Shown here in pieces: positions 19,849 through 22,042 of a stretch of 22,042 nucleotides of DNA. The translations under genes and the position numbers were made by a program. The stretch covers positions 1 to 22,042 of IMG/VR virus record IMGVR_UViG_3300008450_000519. One strand, 5' to 3'. The DNA is from a virus. Each line of letters opens with the position of its first letter. The first letter of the stretch is position 1. The notes below the pieces were generated by a model. The model was not told the DNA's origin, did no database searches, and worked only from the letters and a program-made list of their open reading frames with translations.

Positions 19849-22042
19849 ATGGAACTAAATCAAGAACAAAAAGACAAAGCAAAACGGCTTCTCACAGACT
19901 TACCTTTCTTTGCTAAAAACTGTCTGAAAATCAGAACAAAAGACGCAGGCATTCAAAACTTCGCAATCAACAAAGCTCAAATATATATACACGAGCAGCT
20001 TGAAAAGCAAAAGCGAGAGACTGGCAGGGTTCGTGCAGTAATCGTAAAAGGCAGACAACAGGGATGCTGTTATTCACCTACCATGAGAGTGCTTACCGCT
20101 AATTATCAATGGAAAAAACTAAAAGCTATTGAGGTTGGAACTAGATTAATAGCAACAGATGAGAATGTGGGCAATACTAATAAGGCTGGCAGAAGGACAG
20201 AAAGAAGATTAAGAACTGCGACAGTTGAAGCAATAGCTTATTTAGAGAAGGAAGTCTTTGAGGTGAAGATGGATAATGGAGTTGTTCTCGAAGTTACTGG
20301 AGAGCATCGTCATTTATGCAGACAAAGGGGAGGAGATGAAGCTAGATGGCGAGAAGTTAAAGATATGAAGATTGGTGATTACATTAGAGCAGTTACTCAA
20401 CCACCAGTTGAAAGAGAGCAAGATTTTGAAGATGGATGGTTTGCTGGTTTGTTGGATGGAGAGGGAACATTCGCAGCTAGTCCACAGGTAAGAATAGGAT
20501 TAAGTCAAGTTGAGGGCGATGTTTTAAAAAGGGCAAGACGATATTTACAGGATAATGATATTCATTATTATGAATTAACAGATAAAAGAAAGTCTGGGTC
20601 ATCAAAATTAGGTAATAAGGAAGTTCATTGCCTGCGTGTAGATAGATTGACAGATGTGATGAAGTTAATGACTTTAACTCGACCATCAAGATTTATTAAG
20701 CGTGAGATATTTAATGGTAAGAAAATGCCAAAATCTTGTGAAGGATTTAATGCTTGGTCAAAAGTCATTTCTATTAAATCATTAGGAATCCAAGAGGTTA
20801 TTGATTTACAAACCAGTGAGAAAACTTTTATATGTGAAGGCTTAGTATCTCATAACTCAACATACATTGCCGCACGCTTCTATCATCAAGTAATCACTCG
20901 CAAAGGTTGTAAAGCTTTCATTCTTGGTCATCGCGAAGACGCAACAAACAACTTATATCAATTAGTTCTGCGTTATCAAGAGATGATGCCAGACTTTCTT
21001 AAGCCCAAAACTACAGTATCAAATGCTAAATCGCTTGCGTTTGGTGAGTTGCAATCAGGTTATAGTTTGGGGACGAGTGGAGGTGGAACAGTTGGAAGAT
21101 CGGACACAATCCAATTGCTTCACATGTCAGAAGCGGCTTATTACGAGAATACGGAAGAGTTAAGCTCTGGCGTGATGCAAACAGTATTGGACGGAGACAA
21201 CACAGAAATTATTTTGGAATCAACAGCAAATGGAATGGGTAATTTCTTCCACAAAATGGCAATGGGAGCTATTGCGGGAAAGAATGGCTATGAATTGATA
21301 TTTGTGCCGTGGTTCTGGCAATCGGAATATGTGGGAAAAGGTCAATTAGATTTGAGCGAAGATGACGAAGTTTATCAGCAATTGCACAATCTAACAGATG
21401 CGCAGATGATTTGGAGACAACAAAAGATTGGCTCAATGGACGGAGGAGTTGGACAATTCAAACGAGAATATCCTGCAACTATTCAAGAAGCGTTTGAGAA
21501 TTCTGGTGAAGATAAACTAATCCCAACGAGTGCCGTAATGAACGCAAGACTCGCCAAACTTGAAATAGATTATCACGCGCCTTTATTAATTGGCGTTGAT
21601 CCTGCGCACGAGGGAAAAGATAGAACGGTTATAATGTATCGCAGAGGTAGAACCCAATTTAAGTCTGAAGTTTATTCGAAATGGAATACTGGACAGATTG
21701 TCGGTCGAATTGTTCAGATCATTAAAGCAGAAAGACCCGCGAAAGTATTTATTGATAAAGGTTATAATCCCGGTATTTATGACAGATTAGTTGAGTTGGG
21801 CTTTAGTGAGGTGATAATGGGCATTCACTTTGGACAAACGGCAGACAATCCGAACAAGTACTACAATAAAAGAGCTGAGATGTGGGATAGAGTTAAGCAA
21901 TGGTTAATTGATGCGCCTGTCTCAATTGAGAACATAGACGATCTACAAGCCGAACTTTGCGCAGTTGGAAGGAAACCGCCAGATTCTAAGGGGCGTTTAT
22001 TACAAGAAAAGAAAGAGGATATTAAGAAGTTAATTGGAGTGT
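19849..22042 (+). CDS. terL: Terminase large subunit with intein, 3' end off window
   Basis: The DNA-packaging ATPase and nuclease. ATG 19849; 731 codons are visible and the frame is still open at the right edge. Landmarks are the P-loop start KGRQQGC (67-73), interrupted by an intein, then STYIAARFYHQ; LLHMSEAAYY, the Walker B region with Glu428; ESTANGMGN (segment after the ATPase core); the RNase-H-like nuclease with GVDPAHEGKDR (Asp584) and FIDKGYNPG (Asp636). Spliced P-loop would be KGRQQGCSTYIAARF, a form I know from related terminases. The visible spliced protein is about 468 residues, so little is missing at the C-terminus. Confidence 0.95.
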   Translation, partial: MELNQEQKDKAKRLLTDLPFFAKNCLKIRTKDAGIQNFAINKAQIYIHEQLEKQKRETGRVRAVIVKGRQQGCCYSPTMRVLTANYQWKKLKAIEVGTRLIATDENVGNTNKAGRRTERRLRTATVEAIAYLEKEVFEVKMDNGVVLEVTGEHRHLCRQRGGDEARWREVKDMKIGDYIRAVTQPPVEREQDFEDGWFAGLLDGEGTFAASPQVRIGLSQVEGDVLKRARRYLQDNDIHYYELTDKRKSGSSKLGNKEVHCLRVDRLTDVMKLMTLTRPSRFIKREIFNGKKMPKSCEGFNAWSKVISIKSLGIQEVIDLQTSEKTFICEGLVSHNSTYIAARFYHQVITRKGCKAFILGHREDATNNLYQLVLRYQEMMPDFLKPKTTVSNAKSLAFGELQSGYSLGTSGGGTVGRSDTIQLLHMSEAAYYENTEELSSGVMQTVLDGDNTEIILESTANGMGNFFHKMAMGAIAGKNGYELIFVPWFWQSEYVGKGQLDLSEDDEVYQQLHNLTDAQMIWRQQKIGSMDGGVGQFKREYPATIQEAFENSGEDKLIPTSAVMNARLAKLEIDYHAPLLIGVDPAHEGKDRTVIMYRRGRTQFKSEVYSKWNTGQIVGRIVQIIKAERPAKVFIDKGYNPGIYDRLVELGFSEVIMGIHFGQTADNPNKYYNKRAEMWDRVKQWLIDAPVSIENIDDLQAELCAVGRKPPDSKGRLLQEKKEDIKKLIGV
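20068..20856 (+). other. LAGLIDADG intein in TerL
   Basis: Codons 74-336 of the terL frame, 263 residues. The N-terminal splice block is CYSPTMRVLTANYQW (Cys1). Block B holds TGEHRH (Thr150, His153). A LAGLIDADG motif is FAGLLDGEGTF (198-208), visible only once. The C-terminal blocks are VISIKSLGIQEVIDLQ and LVSHN (His335, Asn336), followed by Ser as +1 residue. All catalytic splicing residues are present, so splicing should be efficient. The insertion splits the ATPase P-loop exactly between Cys73 and Ser337, so the terminase is inactive until splicing. Confidence 0.93.

Noticed and set aside
1-22042. CRISPR array or insertion sequence
   Set aside because: No regularly spaced repeats and no transposase are visible; the only tandem repeats are the 5770-5862 hexamer and short linker tracts.

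Overview
The window is an A+T-rich piece of a tailed double-stranded DNA bacteriophage or prophage. The evidence is a packaging terminase (TerL), a phage recombination set (RecT, YqaJ-type exonuclease, SSB, RusA, a Ref-type nuclease), a DnaB helicase, and many very short, tightly overlapping genes. The host cannot be fixed. The SSB core looks alphaproteobacterial to me and base composition is low in G+C, so a low-GC alphaproteobacterium is my best guess at low confidence. Promoter-like boxes are of the TTGACA-N16 type. Some genes have good Shine-Dalgarno (SD) sites, others start in an SD-less AACTT-ATG context.

Layout. From about 12,090 down to 1, nearly everything reads leftward. In order of transcription: small genes; a replication-initiator-like protein with an N-terminal RESFIFYKSF-type domain; DnaB; a run of small unknown genes; a Ref-family HNH nuclease; a DUF551-like protein; a conserved hypothetical; a Gly-X repeat microprotein; a ribbon-helix-helix regulator; RecT and YqaJ; a NinB-like protein; SSB; RusA; a Cys-rich protein; a G+C-rich noncoding island that looks like a structured RNA; and a fragment of a phage protein at the left edge. 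This is an early replication and recombination operon.

From 12,339 to the right edge genes read rightward, from a promoter at 12,273-12,300 that is nearly duplicated at 15,540-15,567. This arm holds a truncated but catalytically intact-looking tryptophanyl-tRNA synthetase, a YopX-like protein, a tRNA-Tyr with encoded CCA, two HTH regulators, a leader with a long palindrome and a tRNA-like three-way junction, a KpsC/KpsS-like putative glycosyltransferase, an acidic microprotein, a secreted six-cysteine microprotein, coiled-coil genes, a probable small terminase, and TerL. TerL is interrupted in its P-loop by a 263-residue LAGLIDADG intein and runs off the right end.

Main points for follow-up: the noncoding RNA at about 980-1250, the TrpRS with a shortened anticodon-binding domain, the tRNA-like element at 16,016-16,069, the TerL intein, a gene that seems to start at AUA (7730), and a likely -1 frameshift in a G run at 14,650-14,654.
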